From assembly GCA_905250075.1 (NCBI GenBank), contig CAJNOP010000003.1:6792262-6856261 (forward strand): DNA of 64,000 nucleotides, read 5' to 3'. The DNA is from Rotaria sp. Silwood1. Lineage: Eukaryota; Rotifera; Eurotatoria; Philodinida; Philodinidae. The notes under the pieces were generated by a model. The model did no database searches. It had not been told where the DNA came from and was given only the letters and a program-made list of their open reading frames with translations. The translations under genes and the position numbers were made by a program. Positions 1 through 11,893 of this stretch are shown here, piece by piece. How positions within the stretch are numbered: position 1 is the stretch's first letter; each line of letters begins with the position of its first letter.

Positions 1-776
1 TGTTCATTTAAAGTTGATGTTGAACATAATGTTGCATTTGTTGAATTTTCTATGAAAAGAAAAAATAAAGAATTTTTTTATTTTTTAAATCAAAAATAAA
101 AAAAAATAATTTACTTTGTTGTATATTAACTAATGAATTTGTATGAGTGGTAGGAGTTGTTTGTGAAAAATTTTGATATAGCTTTAAAAAAACATAATCA
201 TTTTACTATAAAATATGGAAAACTTTTCTTTTTGTTTTTTACTTGTTGTTGTCTTGCAAGAGAAGTAGTAGAAGTTTGTTGTTGTTGAACAAAATTTGTT
301 CTTGAAGAATTGAATACTCAAAACAAAAAGAAACAAAATTAAAGATAATGTTTTTGTTTGATTCTTTATGTATCTCGTTTTTATTTAAACAGATAAAATA
401 GCTATTCTCTTTTTCATTGAAAATTACTTACATATAAAAGAATTTCTATTTGTTTCAGATGGAACTATAACAGGTTGATGACCTATTGACATAGCAGGTA
501 GACATGTTGAACGAAGAATTTTACCAATTTTATTTCGAAATATGACAGGTTTTTTAACATAATCAGGTATTTCAACAAGCTAAAACCATAGATCTTTTTT
601 TTCTTTTTTTTTCGATTAAATAAATAACGTTACTGACTTGAACTTGATTACCATCAGCAACTATATATACAGTAAATTGATGAGATTGATTAGTTATTAA
701 TGGATTGACAGATTGATTATCTGAATAATAAAGAGATATGAATTGTTTGTTTTTTATTCCTCATTGATTAAAAAAC
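1..776 (-). CDS. 3' part of an unrecognised multi-exon gene (partial, runs off the left edge)
   Basis: Several short open stretches on the minus strand carry plausible splice borders. One exon at about 636-722 reads as ...HQFTVYIVADGNQVQV. The next, at 431-582, starts LVEIPDY and contains PVI and LPA motifs; it ends at a GTAAGT donor. Then comes a Q/S/T-rich exon near 240-310 ending at a GTAAAA donor, and an open S/T-rich frame at 1-50. The order (compact domain, then Gln/Ser/Thr-rich tail) is typical of a transcription regulator. The LVEIPDY...PV...GK...RS...LPA spacing faintly recalls the IPT domain of NFAT/Rel proteins, but this is a weak resemblance and I do not assign the family. Splice phases between the first two exons are uncertain, so the exon chain is provisional. 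Confidence 0.35.
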
Positions 777-2863
777 TTACTTGTTGATAAAGACTTTGGA
801 ATAAATGATGCTTAGCAAAATAAAAAAAAAAGGAAAAGAAAATATAATTATATTTTTTTTTTAACTTTATGATTTACCCATCTAATTAATGAATGAAATA
901 AATGTTTTGTAATTATAATAATAAAAAGTTGATAGTTTAATTATAGATAATTCAACAGACAAAATATTCTTTGTTGAAATGATATTATTCAACCTGTTTA
1001 TTTTATTTATTTTTTAATACTACACTTTGTTTAAATATTTCTAATGAAACATCTAAAACAAATATGTTTTATTATATTTTATTTAAATGAAAAAAAGTTT
1101 TGACAAAAGGTGTATAAAAAAAACGAAACAAATTTCTGACAATTAAAAAATGAAAGAAAAAGAACAATAATGCTCATGATTCAATTTTAATAAAAGTTGT
1201 AAATTGACTTCGGAGACATATCAGATGTTCAATTTCAACATTTGAGATGTGTTTTTTTTCATGAAATTGAGACAATAGAATAAAGATTTTATATAATAAA
1301 ACAATAATCTTTTAATTCAAAAATGAAAATTTCTTTAAGAAAATGTACATAGTACATGTTGTTGTTTATTTCTAAACAAGAAGTAAAATAGAATATATGT
1401 ATAAATGAGAATCAACATTTATTCAATACATTTTCCTTTCTCAATGGATACATTTGTTATTCGAAATATTGATAGTACGATTAGCATATTTTGACATCAT
1501 CCTCAAAATTGAAATCGTCATTGAATAAAAATTCTTTTTGTATAAGACATGTAATTTATTCATTCTATCGAAAAATATATTTACTTAATAAATTTATTTT
1601 TCGACTAAAATCTATTTGATTTATTTTATGTACAAAACAATAAATTTTATTTCTTTTTCCTTTTGTCAAAAATAAAGAAAAAAAAGAATTTGTTTGATTT
1701 TTTTTAATATACTTTCGTTGATTAAACAATTTCAATAAATGATGATTCATATTGAAGGATATAAAGAATATTTTCATTGATAGAGATTAGAGAGACGATC
1801 CTTAAAGAATCTATCCAACAATCAAATTGAGTAAAATCTCATTGGATTTTTTTATCAAATCTTAATGATTTCAAATAAGAATTTTTCTAAGATATTGTTG
1901 AATCTTATAGAAATATGGATGAAAATTGACTTACGAAATAATATTGAAATCTTCAAATGTTAGAAATATTCTTGGAACCTATTATCAGAAATTTATGTTA
2001 TGTATGTAAGTTAGTGCTGATTGATTGAGTATTAATATTATCGGTTGTCAATGTTAAGTGTAAATTAAGTTGATGTTGATTGAGAATAAGCCCAAAATTT
2101 TCTTTTTAATTTAAACGTACAAACTTATCTATTCTTGACTTGTTTTTCTATAAATGACTGTATGGGTGAATTGATATGGTTATATATTTATATACTGTAT
2201 AGCGAGAGAGGAAATAAGAGAGACAGAGAGAGAAAGAAAGAAAGAAAGAAAGATGGGTCCACGAAAGTGAACCAAAGTCTATAGACTTACTTCTGTTAGG
2301 AGTTATAAGCCAATCAGAGAAAACGTCCATATTTTACGGCCGTCCAAAATATCTTTTTCGTTTCTCGATTCAATACGGATGCAATAGTATAACATATAAA
2401 CTGTAATAGGAACGCTATTGATTGTCTTTTTAATTTTTAGTTTTTCATATTCTGTATTCTAATTTTTTTAAAGATATAAAAATCAAAATGACGACGAAAA
2501 ATAATATTTTCAATAATACATTAATAAAAATTTTAATTCTGCTGATTGCATTCCTACCGTATCTAAGAATAACTGTCAAAAAACAAATATGTCATAAGAA
2601 ATTACAAAACTGCATTATCAGAAATCGTGTTCGTCTTGCTACAATATCCTCATTATTGATTTTGAAGTTATTAACTATTATTGACTAGAAAACAATTATA
2701 TCTAATTCTCAGTTGCTAAGAAAACTACAGTCGATTATCGTATACTATTAGCCAAAAAAACTTGTAAAATAACAGTGAGACTTTAGGAAAAACATACGCT
2801 TAGAATGTTTGATTTGCCTCTACTGAAATGTTGATTAGAATCTTTCTCTGTTTATATCGGAAA
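777..2863. other. Intergenic, no gene recognised
   Basis: A/T-rich DNA with stop codons dense in all frames. It holds a purine-rich simple repeat (separate entry). The only sizeable plus-strand frame starting with ATG is at 2488-2688 (66 codons). It has a hydrophobic start but no recognisable domain or splice context, and I do not call it a gene. Confidence 0.5.
2203..2253. repeat. Purine-rich microsatellite, (GA)n/(GAAA)n
   Basis: An imperfect GA tract passes into about five uninterrupted GAAA units (roughly 2232-2252). Simple sequence; no function inferred. Confidence 0.9.
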
Positions 2864-3871
2864 CAGAGCTGCCAGCCTGCCAGGCCAGGCCGAAACTTGT
2901 GGCCTGAACGGCATGTAGTAAAATTTTTTGTGCATTGATCCATTCTGATTCAAAGCGGCATTGCAGATTTAAAATATTTGGACAAAGTGATTGTAGTCAA
3001 ATTTTTATTTTAACATTCATAGCAAATTTTAAAATGACATGCTTTAATTTTAAAACAAACACCTATTCCCTGCCTCGGTTTTCGATGTTTTATGTAAGTC
3101 TTTTTGTAAACAGAATTGCGAATGTGTAACCTCACTATGTTCTGGGATAATTGACAAGGATAATCATTAGTGATATTCAAATGTCTCATCCATTCTAATT
3201 CAATATTTATAATGAAGATTCAAAGTGACACCTAACTCTGAGAGTTGACATCAACTCAGAAGGCTATATTTTCTCGTTAGGATAAATGATTCTTGTAAAC
3301 TAATTTACTTGTTTTTCGTATTTTTATGCTGACTTATGATCAAGTTAGAATGTGTCTCAATAGGGAAGGATAAGGTGTTCTTATACGAGATGAAACTGAC
3401 TAATAAAAAAATCCAACAAGGTTCATTCAGAAAACAAAGACAAGCAGCAAACAATGCTGACTTGGATTAAAACTGTTTTCTATTTTTCAATTTTTATTTT
3501 ATATTTATTACAGTATATATTTTTCACTGTTGTGGAGCAACCCTGATGAAAGTAGAATGGATTTGAAAGCATAACTGTCTGCATAAGAAAGACTATTCTT
3601 TTTTCAGCAATGTATCTTTTGATTTTCCATTTCTTGGAAAAGGCCGCAATCTCATTATCTTAAATGAGGAGAAATATGCGACTACGACTAGGATGAGATA
3701 ATGAAAAGAAATCTGCTGCACATTGTAGAATTTTATCCATGAAAGTAGTAAAATATTTGACAAATTTGTTCTTTTCTCTCAAAAGCCTGCAAGCCAGGCC
3801 AGGCCAGGCCCAGACCAAGCATCTTATTCTTAGCCTGGCCTGCCATTCGTACTGGCCTGTTGGCAGCTCTG
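2864..3871. mobile_element. Non-autonomous hAT-superfamily DNA transposon (about 1.0 kb)
   Basis: The element is flanked by a perfect 8-bp direct repeat, atcggaaa, at 2856-2863 and 3872-3879. It begins CAGAGCTGCCA and ends with the exact reverse complement, TGGCAGCTCTG, giving an 11-bp terminal inverted repeat. Both ends then carry repeated CCAGGCC/GGCCTGG subterminal motifs, which stand out as GC-rich islands in A/T-rich DNA (2875-2891, 3785-3855). An 8-bp target duplication plus CAG-starting termini is the hAT pattern. The interior has only short frames (for example 2935-3129) and nothing like a transposase, so it must depend on an autonomous relative elsewhere. The perfect duplication suggests a fairly recent insertion. 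Confidence 0.88.
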
Positions 3872-3879
3872 ATCGGAAA

Positions 3880-4738
3880 CTAGTATTTAATGACGAGTTT
3901 TGCATGAATATTGAACCTTTTTATATTTTTAATATTTCGTTTAATGGTTGCTAATTCAGGTCTATCTTTTTCAAAAGCTGTATTTTCTGTTTTACAAAAA
4001 AGAATAGTTTCTATTAACCTAAATTAACGTGTTATTGATCTGAACATGGTATAAAAAACCTCAAGGATAAAAAATTTCTGAAATAATTTTTTTCTAAAAT
4101 GTTCTTTTTAACTGGATATCTTCATGCTTTAGAAAGAGTATCAATCGATGTCACTTTTTATCAATGATAATCTATTTGATGCAGCCTCAATTTTTTTGTT
4201 GAATTTAATATTTCAAAGGTTGTTTAATAATAACCGTCTCTTCATCGCACAAAGATGAACACATTTAATTCACAAAAATTTTTCTGCTTTCAATCTGACC
4301 GAGAGATACTGAAAGATTTCGACGTTCAAATATTTAGTAAAAGCGCTCATATGCACTATACTCCCCTATATTTTTGCATTTACTACACACTACAATTTTA
4401 TGGCGAAATCATAGGTGAATCAAAACGATCAACTTAATATGTTCATAAGTTAAAAATGTGTAAGATCAAGACTATCATAGATAAAAGTTTCTTGAAACAA
4501 ATTAAGAGAGAACTTTGTTCCATCATTTATCAATACGATAAAATCTTTTCGTTATGAACACGATCAAGATTTTTTAGACATGTTTATCATAATATGTCAA
4601 ATCGAGAGAGATGAATTAATCGTTTCCAAGTAAAAAGCAAAATGTTAGAGAAAACAATTATACAATAATTCAGCAGTAATTAGAGGTCTTACTTTATTGC
4701 TTTTCGCTTCCTGATTTTGATATATTTTATTTAGAAGA
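3880..4738. other. Intergenic, nothing recognised
   Basis: A/T-rich sequence between the two hAT-like elements. Frames are short and without motifs. Confidence 0.5.
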
Positions 4739-4746
4739 CTAGCAGG

Positions 4747-5468
4747 CAGTGTTTCTAATGTCAAATGTACACAGCAGAAGCAAAATGTAGAAACATTTGC
4801 TGCTATGAAAATACACGCTGCTATGCACTTGGCTTCAACAGCAGAGTGTACAATGTACACTTTGCATATGAAATTTTAAATATATTTTTAGTTTCCAACA
4901 ATTACATTTGAACGAAGATTAAATACTGATCGATATTTTATTTTTTCTGTTGTTTGTTGAATGATATCTTTTGTCTAACTTCGTGATTTTTATTTTTTTA
5001 CAGATTCATATCAATTCATTCTTCGGTGCTGATATGACACTTGCAGAAAAAAATTAAATGCCGCAATATTAAACTTAGTTTTTTTCAAATCATACTTCTG
5101 TTTACCATGATGAAGAGCAGCATGATAGTTTTGATAGACCTTTCCGCTATTTAGGATATTGAAAACTAATAAATCAAGGTTCTTATGATGATGTGCTTTC
5201 TTAACGTTGTACTTTTAGATGGTTAATATTCCTAAATAAATGATAACAGTTTGCTTTTTTTCCTTGCTCTCTATTCACTTATTATTGTTCCTTTTTACCG
5301 AATAAATCAGCTATCAACATTTTTTTTACAGTTTCTTTTTATTATATAAAACCTAAATACCGTACATTTTGTACATTTTGCTTATGAAAATCAATGGAAA
5401 TGTACACTCTGCTAATTAAAAACAGTGTGTAATGTACATTTTATTTTAGACTCCCATTAAAAACACTA
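4747..5468. mobile_element. Second hAT-like non-autonomous element (about 0.72 kb)
   Basis: The left end reads CAGTGTTTCTAATG (from 4747). The right end, as reverse complement, reads TAGTGTTTTTAATG (ending 5468), so 12 of 14 positions match. Flanking 8-mers are ctagcagg (4739-4746) and ctagcaag (5469-5476), 7 of 8 identical, as expected for an old hAT target duplication. Near both ends the element repeats TGTACA/GTACATTT-type motifs (about 4766-4860 and 5367-5446), again as subterminal repeats. No transposase frame is present. The termini differ from those of the element at 2864-3871, so this would be a different family. Confidence 0.65.
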
Positions 5469-5476
5469 CTAGCAAG

Positions 5477-6417
5477 ACATGCTATTAAGTTTTCAAAAAG
5501 TTCTCGAAAGATGCCTGTCTTTCTTTCAAAAAAGTGTGAATGACGATCAGTTTTGAATTCAATTGACTGATAACTAATCGAGAGACAATAAAAAATAAAA
5601 ATAATCAAAGAAAAAAATTACTTTAAAATTAAATAAAACTGAATTCGACCATAAACGACATCTTTCAACAGCACTCTCACATTATTGGTCTACACGGGTG
5701 AAACATGGAGTCTGGAATGAAGTTTGGTTCACTTCTGATGACCCGAATCAGTTGGTACAAAAATGTTCAAAATAAAGAAGATGTGAGTCATACGTTTTAA
5801 ACCTATCAAATAAATACCAGTCGATATGCTAATATAATAAAACGTGATGAAAATTTCTTTTCTGTAGTTCTATCCATTTTCGGATAGCAACAGAATAAAG
5901 CCATATGGAGTCAAACTTTTCAACTCCAAAATATTTTTTCTTGACTAGCATATGTACTTCTTCTGGTGCTACTTGTTAATGAGAATGTCTTTCTGATATT
6001 TGTTTTTCTTGAAGCTTATTCATGAATCTATAAAGTAGTGGGTGGATTGTTATTCATTACGTGGCAGATGAAGAATTACCTTGTCACTATATAAGAGTGA
6101 AAATATTTGACTGTGATAGAACTGGGAGAAAAAATGCATGTAGATTTCAATGAATATTTCTTTGATAACAGCTTGATTCATCTCAAATTAAGTATTTCAT
6201 GTCAAAAAATATAATACAGTTAGATCTACCATAGATTGTCTGAATAATTGTCGAAAATTTATCAGAATAAATTACTATTTATTGATTCCAATAATCATTG
6301 ACATATTTTCTCGAGAGAGTATATCAAATACACGTTTATTCTTTTTTTTTGCTTTAAACAGATAACAAGTATAACTCAAACAATTACTGTTATATTTATT
6401 TCTCTTTTTTTTTCTTA
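5477..6417. other. Intergenic, nothing recognised
   Basis: A/T-rich DNA downstream of ZPR1. An AATAAA motif on the minus strand lies near 6394-6399, about 20 nt after the ZPR1 stop, and is its likely poly(A) signal. Confidence 0.5.
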
Positions 6418-7859
6418 TCAAGATGTTGTATAGTTTTCAACATTCATATCTTTTAATCCTAATGCCTCATCTTGTTCATCTGTACGCTCATAATGTTCAA
6501 TAATTAATTGTGGATCAGGTTCAGGTGCACAAATATTTTGTAAATAACAATTTCCAGCTGGATCATCTAACACAATTGTAACAAATTTTTCTCCAGCAAG
6601 TACTGCTGAAATATCATTGATAAATGATGTCATGTGATTCTGATCACTATTTGAAGCACGACTATCTCCACCACTAAATGGCATAATAATAGTTGTTAAT
6701 TGAGATTTTAATGTTGTAAATATTCCTTCAACTGTTGTAAATCGTCCACCAATTGATCTTGATGATGATAATTCAAAATCTAGATCAGGTATAGATAATG
6801 ATGATGTTTCAGAAACTAATATATCTCGATTTAAATCAATTGGATCATTCATAATTAAACGATATCGAATACCTTTAGGTGCAATACCCGTACCAGATTT
6901 AACTTCATTTGATTTATGTCCACAAACGTCACATGATGTTGCCATAATAATAATTTCTTTAAAATATGGTATTTCTGTTACTTTCATATTAGTATTACAT
7001 GGTGAATCACAAGAAGGACAATTTGTTTGAAAAATAAGTACTTCATCTTTAATATCATCAGGTTTTTCAAATGTTGATTCATTTTCTGTTGTTTCTTCAG
7101 TAATACCTAAAAGTGTATTTTGTTCGGGTGTTCGTCGATATTTCTTTATTTTCATTTGTTCATCACGATATGGTGCGTTGGGATTTTCAATAAAACTATT
7201 ACCACTTGGATCATCAAGTTCAAAATGAAATGTTTGTGATAAAGTTTTAAATGATTCAACACGATTAATAAATTCATATAATTTTTGTTTTTGTTGTTGA
7301 AATTGTAAAATATTTTGTTCATCGTTATCATTAGTAGAATTTTCCTTTGGTTTTTTACGAATTTCATCAATTGTTTCTTCAATTTGTTTCACTGTTTTAT
7401 TTATATTTTCAATTATTGAATCAAAAAACCCTTAAAAGAAAAATATCATATTTTGATTTGATTTTATTAATTCTTTTGCAAACCTTCAATCGTTGTTAAT
7501 AGACCATTTTCACTATGTGGTGCTTGTTCAAAATCTAATTCTTTAATGCGAACTGTTCCATAAGATGATTTAACAAATTGTCGATTAAGATCTTTAGCAT
7601 TGATAACATGAACATTAATTAATATTCCATAAGGTTCCATGCGTTGTGCTGGTTGTATATCATTATTTTTAAAATGACATGAATCACATTCAAATGAACT
7701 AAGTATAACCTCTTTATAATATGGAATGCGTGTTAATAATAGACGTGTATGTCCTTGTCCATAGCAATTCATACAAAGTGATTCGATTTCAGTTAATTGA
7801 TCTTCAGCATCATCAGCAGATAATGCAGAAAATATTGGATGAGTCTCCTTTGAAGTCAT
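6418..7859 (-). CDS. ZPR1: Zinc finger protein ZPR1
   Basis: Two exons, complement(6418..7430, 7484..7859), encode 462 aa, close to the human protein (459 aa). The join adds a GG codon bridge and gives TTIEGFFDSI. Both duplicated ZPR1 halves are present, each with a C4 zinc finger followed by an alpha/beta domain. Finger 1 is CMNC...CDSC in exon 1 and finger 2 is CPSC...CDVC near residue 255. The conserved DDPSGNSFIENP and DDPAGNCYLQN signatures follow the respective fingers. In other animals ZPR1 binds eEF1A and moves between cytoplasm and nucleus on growth signals; that role is taken from the family. The intron is 53 nt. A CTATTCTAG acceptor lies about 20 nt upstream of the ATG, so the mRNA may be trans-spliced. 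No key residue is missing. Confidence 0.97.
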
Positions 7860-8259
7860 GTTTATTAAAATCTTATTGATCTAGAATAGTTATGAAAAGT
7901 TTTTATAGAACAATAAATTATGATGTCATATTTCAACACATGATTGCATTCTTGTGAAATTCCAACATGAAGAGGCTTTCAATTTTTGTTCAAACTTTTG
8001 AATCAGAGGTTTTTGTTGCAACATTCAAATAAATTGCGTAAATGTGAAGAAATATTTCGAGAACCATACGTAAGTAAGTTATTATATGACAAACCAATCA
8101 TATCTATTGATTAATATTTAGAAAAAGCGACCTCTGAGTCAAGAATATTGATAAAATATTTTGATTTTTTGTTAATTTTTAAATGTCCTTCAAAGTGTTG
8201 AACGCTAGAAAATGGGTGAATCTAAATAGGAAAAACAATTCTTCAAAAAAAAGTAAAAA
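7860..8259. other. ZPR1 upstream region
   Basis: About 400 bp of A/T-rich DNA between ZPR1 and the decayed gene to its right. It should hold the ZPR1 promoter, but no motif can be singled out. Confidence 0.4.
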
Positions 8260-9190
8260 TTAAAGTTCTTTAGAATAATTCAATATCGTAATAATAATAA
8301 TAAGTGCAACTGTATTCGCATAAATATATTGAATAGCCTTTTTTTTTTCATAATTATAAACCGAATTAGGTTGTGATTTTCCTTTTGAAACCTGTATTTC
8401 AAATTTTCCAATACGATTTGCATTTAAATAATCATTATCCATGCAATATGTTCAAACTTTTTTTTTTACCTTGAATTAATATATTGATGAACCACAACCA
8501 GTAATATTATACAAATCAGCACATGATGGACATTCAAGATGTATTTGAATATTTCCATTTTGCTTAAGGTGAAAAATATGTACTCCAGAAACAAATTGAG
8601 ACGAATAGTCGATTGAATTGATCCATCTTCAGCAACTATCAAATTTTTAGTATATTTTTATATTATTTGTAAGCGTTTGTTTTAAACAAATAAACCATAA
8701 AGTTTCGAAAGAATTTATTTGAAATTGTCTAAGTTCAAGCTGAACTTTAATACAACGCTTATTTAATACATTTATTTGGTTTTCATGAGTTGATACAAAT
8801 TGATAAGCTGTATATTCATAAGCTTTAGCAGATACATTTTAGTGATTGAATGTATCATTATTGTCGTCATCGGTTAAAGATAATTCTTCAACAAAAACTT
8901 GTCAAGTAATAATTGACTTTATTTAATAATTGTATCTAATACATCATTATGCTTAGCGGCATTTGATCGTCATGCCTTAGCTCGAATTCTTTTACTTAGT
9001 CTATTACTGTATACGTGATCAGCTTTTGTATCACTACTTGAAATTACAGAAAGTTTGAAATGTTTCCTATTCCAATAATCTTGAGGTTGTTTCCGTGCAC
9101 CAAATAGTGTTGTAAGTTCAGATTTTGTAGTTTTTTCAATTTCGCGATTTGAATGTAAATTGAAATAACTATGTGTTGAAACCTTTATCC
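8260..9190 (-). pseudogene. Decayed gene of unknown family with in-frame stops and frameshifts
   Basis: Reading the minus strand from about 9190 down, coding-like sequence continues for 900 bp but is broken. The frame starting VSTHSYFNLHSNREIEKT meets TGA at 8970-8972 and TAA at 8919-8921. After a frame change it resumes (VFVEELSLTDDDNND) and meets TAA at 8839-8841. It then continues in the same frame as AYEYTAYQFVSTHENQ..., followed by a likely intron (about 8640-8700), a segment VAEDGSIQST, another frameshift, and FVSGVHIFHLKQNG...LECPSCADLYNITGCG. A last open stretch (8260-8442) ends in a hydrophobic segment that could have been a tail anchor. Composition, dipeptides and splice-like borders look coding, but at least three stops and two shifts exclude a working product. 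I do not recognise the family. Confidence 0.6.
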
Positions 9191-10610
9191 TAACAAAAAA
9201 TTAATAAGAAAAAAAAAAGAATCTCTAATATGTCATTACTTGAAAAACAGCAAAGTTTAGTTACATCTTTGAATGAATCTTTACATCGATATAGTGCTTC
9301 TATGATTATTTAGATTTAACAATAAGTTAATTCAATGTAAGATACCGAAAATTCGAAAACCAAATAACGTTTCTTTTGTTGGTTTATAGATTTAGTGAGA
9401 ATGGAATCGCTGCTTATTACTAAAAATGTCGTTTATTGTATCATTTTGACACTGTTTTAGTGTTAAAAATAAATCCGAGAAACTCGAGCTGAAAAAGATG
9501 TCTAAAATACAAAGGTTTATTTAAGAATGGCCTATATATTGACTTATTTTTTACATTTTGTTGTTTATTTACTTTTGAAACGATTATTTTATTATTTTTA
9601 TTATGAAAGCATATATATAAGAAATTAACAACAAAAAGTCGCTTAAATTCAAAGCCAGAATTGACAACTCACTATTTTTTGAAATAGGTCTTTCTACAAA
9701 ATGAACGACTTATATTATTAGAAACACTTTTTTTGAAGTATCATGCCTTACGTCGACTGAGACAACGTGAATTTGATAGACTGTAGTGAACAACAAAAAA
9801 CTAAAATATAGGAAATGCAAAACTCAAATGGATTTTCTTTCTTCATTAATCTTATATAGTTTGAGAAGCCTTGATCAGCTAATTGCAAATATATAATTTT
9901 TATTTCAAATAGATCATTGCTCGAGGTAAAGACAGCTCTGTAAAGGTTAAACTATAAATAAGGTTTGAAAATAATAGATAATTTTTAAACCATATTTTTG
10001 AAAGCAAGGTTCTTAATATTCATCTTTTTCAACAGAAGACATTAATAAAGTTCTAACGGAAATGTTTCTTTTAAATTCTACTGTATGACTCATTTCTACT
10101 CGAATTAATTTGTTCATATTTGATTTTATTGGAAGGAAAAAATAGAATCGTGTCAGAAACAAAAAACAAACCTTGTATGTGAGAATATGTCAATATATCA
10201 ATCATTTTCTAAAGAAATATACTCCTTTTTAGACATTCTTTTCAGCTAAAGTTTCTCAGCTTTCTTTTAACATTACAATTGTGTCAAAAAGATTTTTGAA
10301 ACGACATTAATATTCATAATCTGATGGACCTTATTGTACTAAGCCAAAATTTCAACAAAACTAAAGTTTCGTCAGACTTTAGAGTCTACGATATCTTATT
10401 AGAAATTTATCTCTAAATGACGATCATGTAATGCAGATTGAAAATATTAAATTCAATTTAGCCTATGTCTAAAATACAGATGCATAAAAACTGCTGAGGC
10501 ATTGAAAACTAACAAATGATCTCATCTATGAAGATAACAGTGATACACTTTCAAAACTGCTCACCTTTAATCTTTTGTAAACTGTCTTCAGATTAAGTTA
10601 GTTATTTAGT
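9191..10610. other. Intergenic; one orphan exon-like frame
   Basis: Mostly noncoding. On the plus strand, 9688-9786 is open after an AG acceptor and ends in TAG. It reads FLQNERLILLETLFLKY followed by HALRRLRQREFDRL, an Arg/Leu-rich helical-looking peptide. It has no partner exon that I can find and may be a leftover fragment. Confidence 0.35.
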
Positions 10611-11103
10611 GTGAGTCGATTGACTACGAGTAAACATATTTCAGCTGAGTTAAAAGCAAGCTCTTGGCTAAAAGAGTCACGAAGTTGACGTTCGTATGAT
10701 TTTTCTTGAAAAATATTATGATGCTATTCAACTGACGTTTGTCTCCCAGCCATACCAATCAGTATCATGGCTAAGTTGTACGTTTGAGATAATAATGATA
10801 AAAATACACTTAATCCGTTTGTCCGTTCGATGAATAAATGATCAAGATTAATATTAGCCAACATGCGTGAGATGTATGTATTTTTGACATTGTGACAATC
10901 GACAATATTAAGCAAAAACCAAGAGATTTGATTACAATCTTCTTTTATTTTATTATTGCAAGCATTGATTCCTAGTGAAAATGTACACTATCTGCTTTAA
11001 GACTTCGAAAAATATCTGTAGATTGAGTAAGATCAACAGCAAAATTATATGAGCTATCAATAATTGATAGCGTATCTTTCCCTTCATTTTGATAATAACT
11101 CTA
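10611..11103 (-). pseudogene. Decayed gene fragment with internal stops and a frame change
   Basis: Minus-strand sequence reads coding-like for about 490 bp. It begins YYQNEGKDTLSIIDSSYNFA, then reaches a TAG at 10972-10974. It resumes one frame over as CNNKIKEDCNQISWFLLNIV and continues through an open stretch (10724-10915) rich in Leu/Ile, with ...LSLLSQTYNLAMILIGMAG. It meets TAG at 10724-10726 and remains open again after it (HHNIFQEKSYERQLRDSFSQ). Long open frames either side of each lesion argue for a former gene. The family is not recognised, and I cannot tell whether it belonged to the same gene as the pseudogene at 8260-9190. Confidence 0.45.
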
Positions 11104-11893
11104 TTTTGAAACGATTGATATCAGATAATCAGTAATTATAAGCGAAAAATCTTTTACAAAATCCAATATATTTTTCGCTAATTATGCTTTTTTTAATAAC
11201 CAATCGTATATAAGACAAAATGTTGGTGGATTTGTCAATAATATTATATATATATATACATAAGTAAAATGACAAATACCGTATTAGTATATAAACATAT
11301 GTTTTCTATTCATTGAATATGCCACTTATTTTTAAGTTTGCCAATGTTATATTGAAGATTGTGTCAACGAAAGGTTTAATCGCATGTGTCATTTTATAAC
11401 ATAAGTTTAAAACGTAGGTTTCATATTTCCCTAGTTGTTTTTCTGTTGTTATTTTTTAAGTATATGATTGAACTGTGATATTTTGCTTACTTCAATACAC
11501 AAATTGTTCTTCTGTTTTGTACCTTCTACGTTAAAGTAATAATGATTTGCGTGACATTGACGACAGCACCACAATTAGTCGAATAGCTCGAATTCATTTG
11601 AAAACTGTTTTCCATAAAATAAATTGTTTTCTACTCCAATAGAATTTTTTTAGATCACAAAAAGATCAGTGAATCGGTTCGGATAATGAGATTCAGTGGT
11701 TTTTCACGAAACTATCGATGTTGAGCCCATCTTATACTGAGAAGTTTGTCGCTTGTAAGAATTTTTTCTTCAAATACTGTAATTTTTATCATTTGAACAG
11801 TCTATAGTTTACCAAAAAACTGAAGTTAAATAGTGAAGTACATAAAAGTTACTGAAAAATACTTTTACACGATCGAGCTTATATCACAAAGAA

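Noticed and set aside
2488..2688. 66-codon plus-strand frame with hydrophobic start
   Set aside because: No domain, no splice partner; A/T-rich sequence makes Leu/Ile-rich frames by chance.
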